Part shown: one piece after another, positions 63,871 to 64,000 of the stretch | How the letters are laid out: every line of letters begins with the position of its first letter | How positions within the stretch are numbered: position 1 is the stretch's first letter | Assembly (NCBI RefSeq): GCF_047675955.1 | Contig: NC_132931.1 | Span: forward strand, 682,001 to 746,000 | Length of the DNA stretch: 64,000 nt | Direction of reading: 5' to 3' | Source: Chlorocebus sabaeus | Taxonomy: Eukaryota; Chordata; Mammalia; Primates; Cercopithecidae | Program-made: the position numbers and the translations under genes | Notes under the pieces: model-generated | What the model was told of the DNA's origin: nothing | Seen by the model: the letters and a program-made list of their open reading frames with translations, nothing else | Databases searched by the model: none

Positions 63871-64000
63871 GACACTAGACCAACTTAGACTGCACCCCAA
63901 AAAATTTGTCATCCCTGCTATCTTCTGTCTAGTCATACTCCTATTCACCGTTCTCAACTACTCATAAATGCCCTGCTCATGTTTACACTGCTGGTTTACA
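63871..64000 (+). mobile_element. HERV-H internal sequence after pol
   Basis: CTATCTTCTGTCTAGTCATAC and CTCATAAATGCCCTGCTC fit HERV-H text at the pol/env border, where most copies are deleted. The window stops here, so the env region and 3' LTR are not seen. Confidence 0.6.

Overview
The window is primate nuclear DNA, most likely from an Old World monkey (Cercopithecidae). About 75 Alu copies or pieces fill roughly a third of it, with L1, L2, MIR, MaLR LTRs, hAT and Tigger DNA transposons and one HERV-H provirus. Four young Alus (near 19.5, 39.3, 41.3 and 43.5 kb) share a variant set (GGCTCAAGCCTG, CTAGCCGGGCGAGGTGG, GGCGTAAACCC, GATCCGGCCACTGC) that I associate with the cercopithecid AluYR subfamilies and not with human AluY. 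Species and chromosome cannot be read from the sequence. I see no intact protein-coding gene.

0-12 kb holds L2/MIR relics, a MER58-like element, a perfect 26-nt inverted repeat, and three consecutive exons of a GTF2I-like (TFII-I) pseudogene with introns, splice sites and several disabling changes. 12-47 kb is a mosaic of old local duplications, D1 to D4, in two or three copies each and roughly 10% diverged by eye. D1 is at 12.2-14.2 and 29.1-31.1 kb; D2 at 15.5-15.8, 34.4-35.9 and 46.4-47.2 kb; D3 at 23.4-28.4 and 36.1-42.6 kb; D4 at 21.1-22.7 and 44.9-46.4 kb. Many Alus and one U6 retropseudogene are present in one copy and absent from the other, which orders the events. A TRMT112 processed pseudogene split an Alu at 32.46-33.04 kb.

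47.18-51.02 kb is a CT-rich minisatellite of about 120 units of about 32 bp. It begins inside a MER1-type transposon, shows higher-order structure of about 0.83 kb, and stays open over long stretches in all three forward frames. It is the least expected structure in the window.

51-58.9 kb is Alu-rich, with microsatellites, an exon-like fragment, and an old L1 3' end split by an Alu. From 58,936 to the end lies the 5' part of a HERV-H provirus inserted into an L2: LTR7 with a TATA box and poly(A) signal, a tRNA-His primer-binding site, a repeat-rich leader, and defective gag, protease, RT/RNase H (Alu-interrupted) and integrase regions. Its 3' end lies outside the window.

Apart from possible LTR7 promoter activity, I see no genes working together. 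The value of the window is as a record of retroposition, duplication and satellite growth. Coordinates of old repeats are read by eye and may be off by 5-20 bases.
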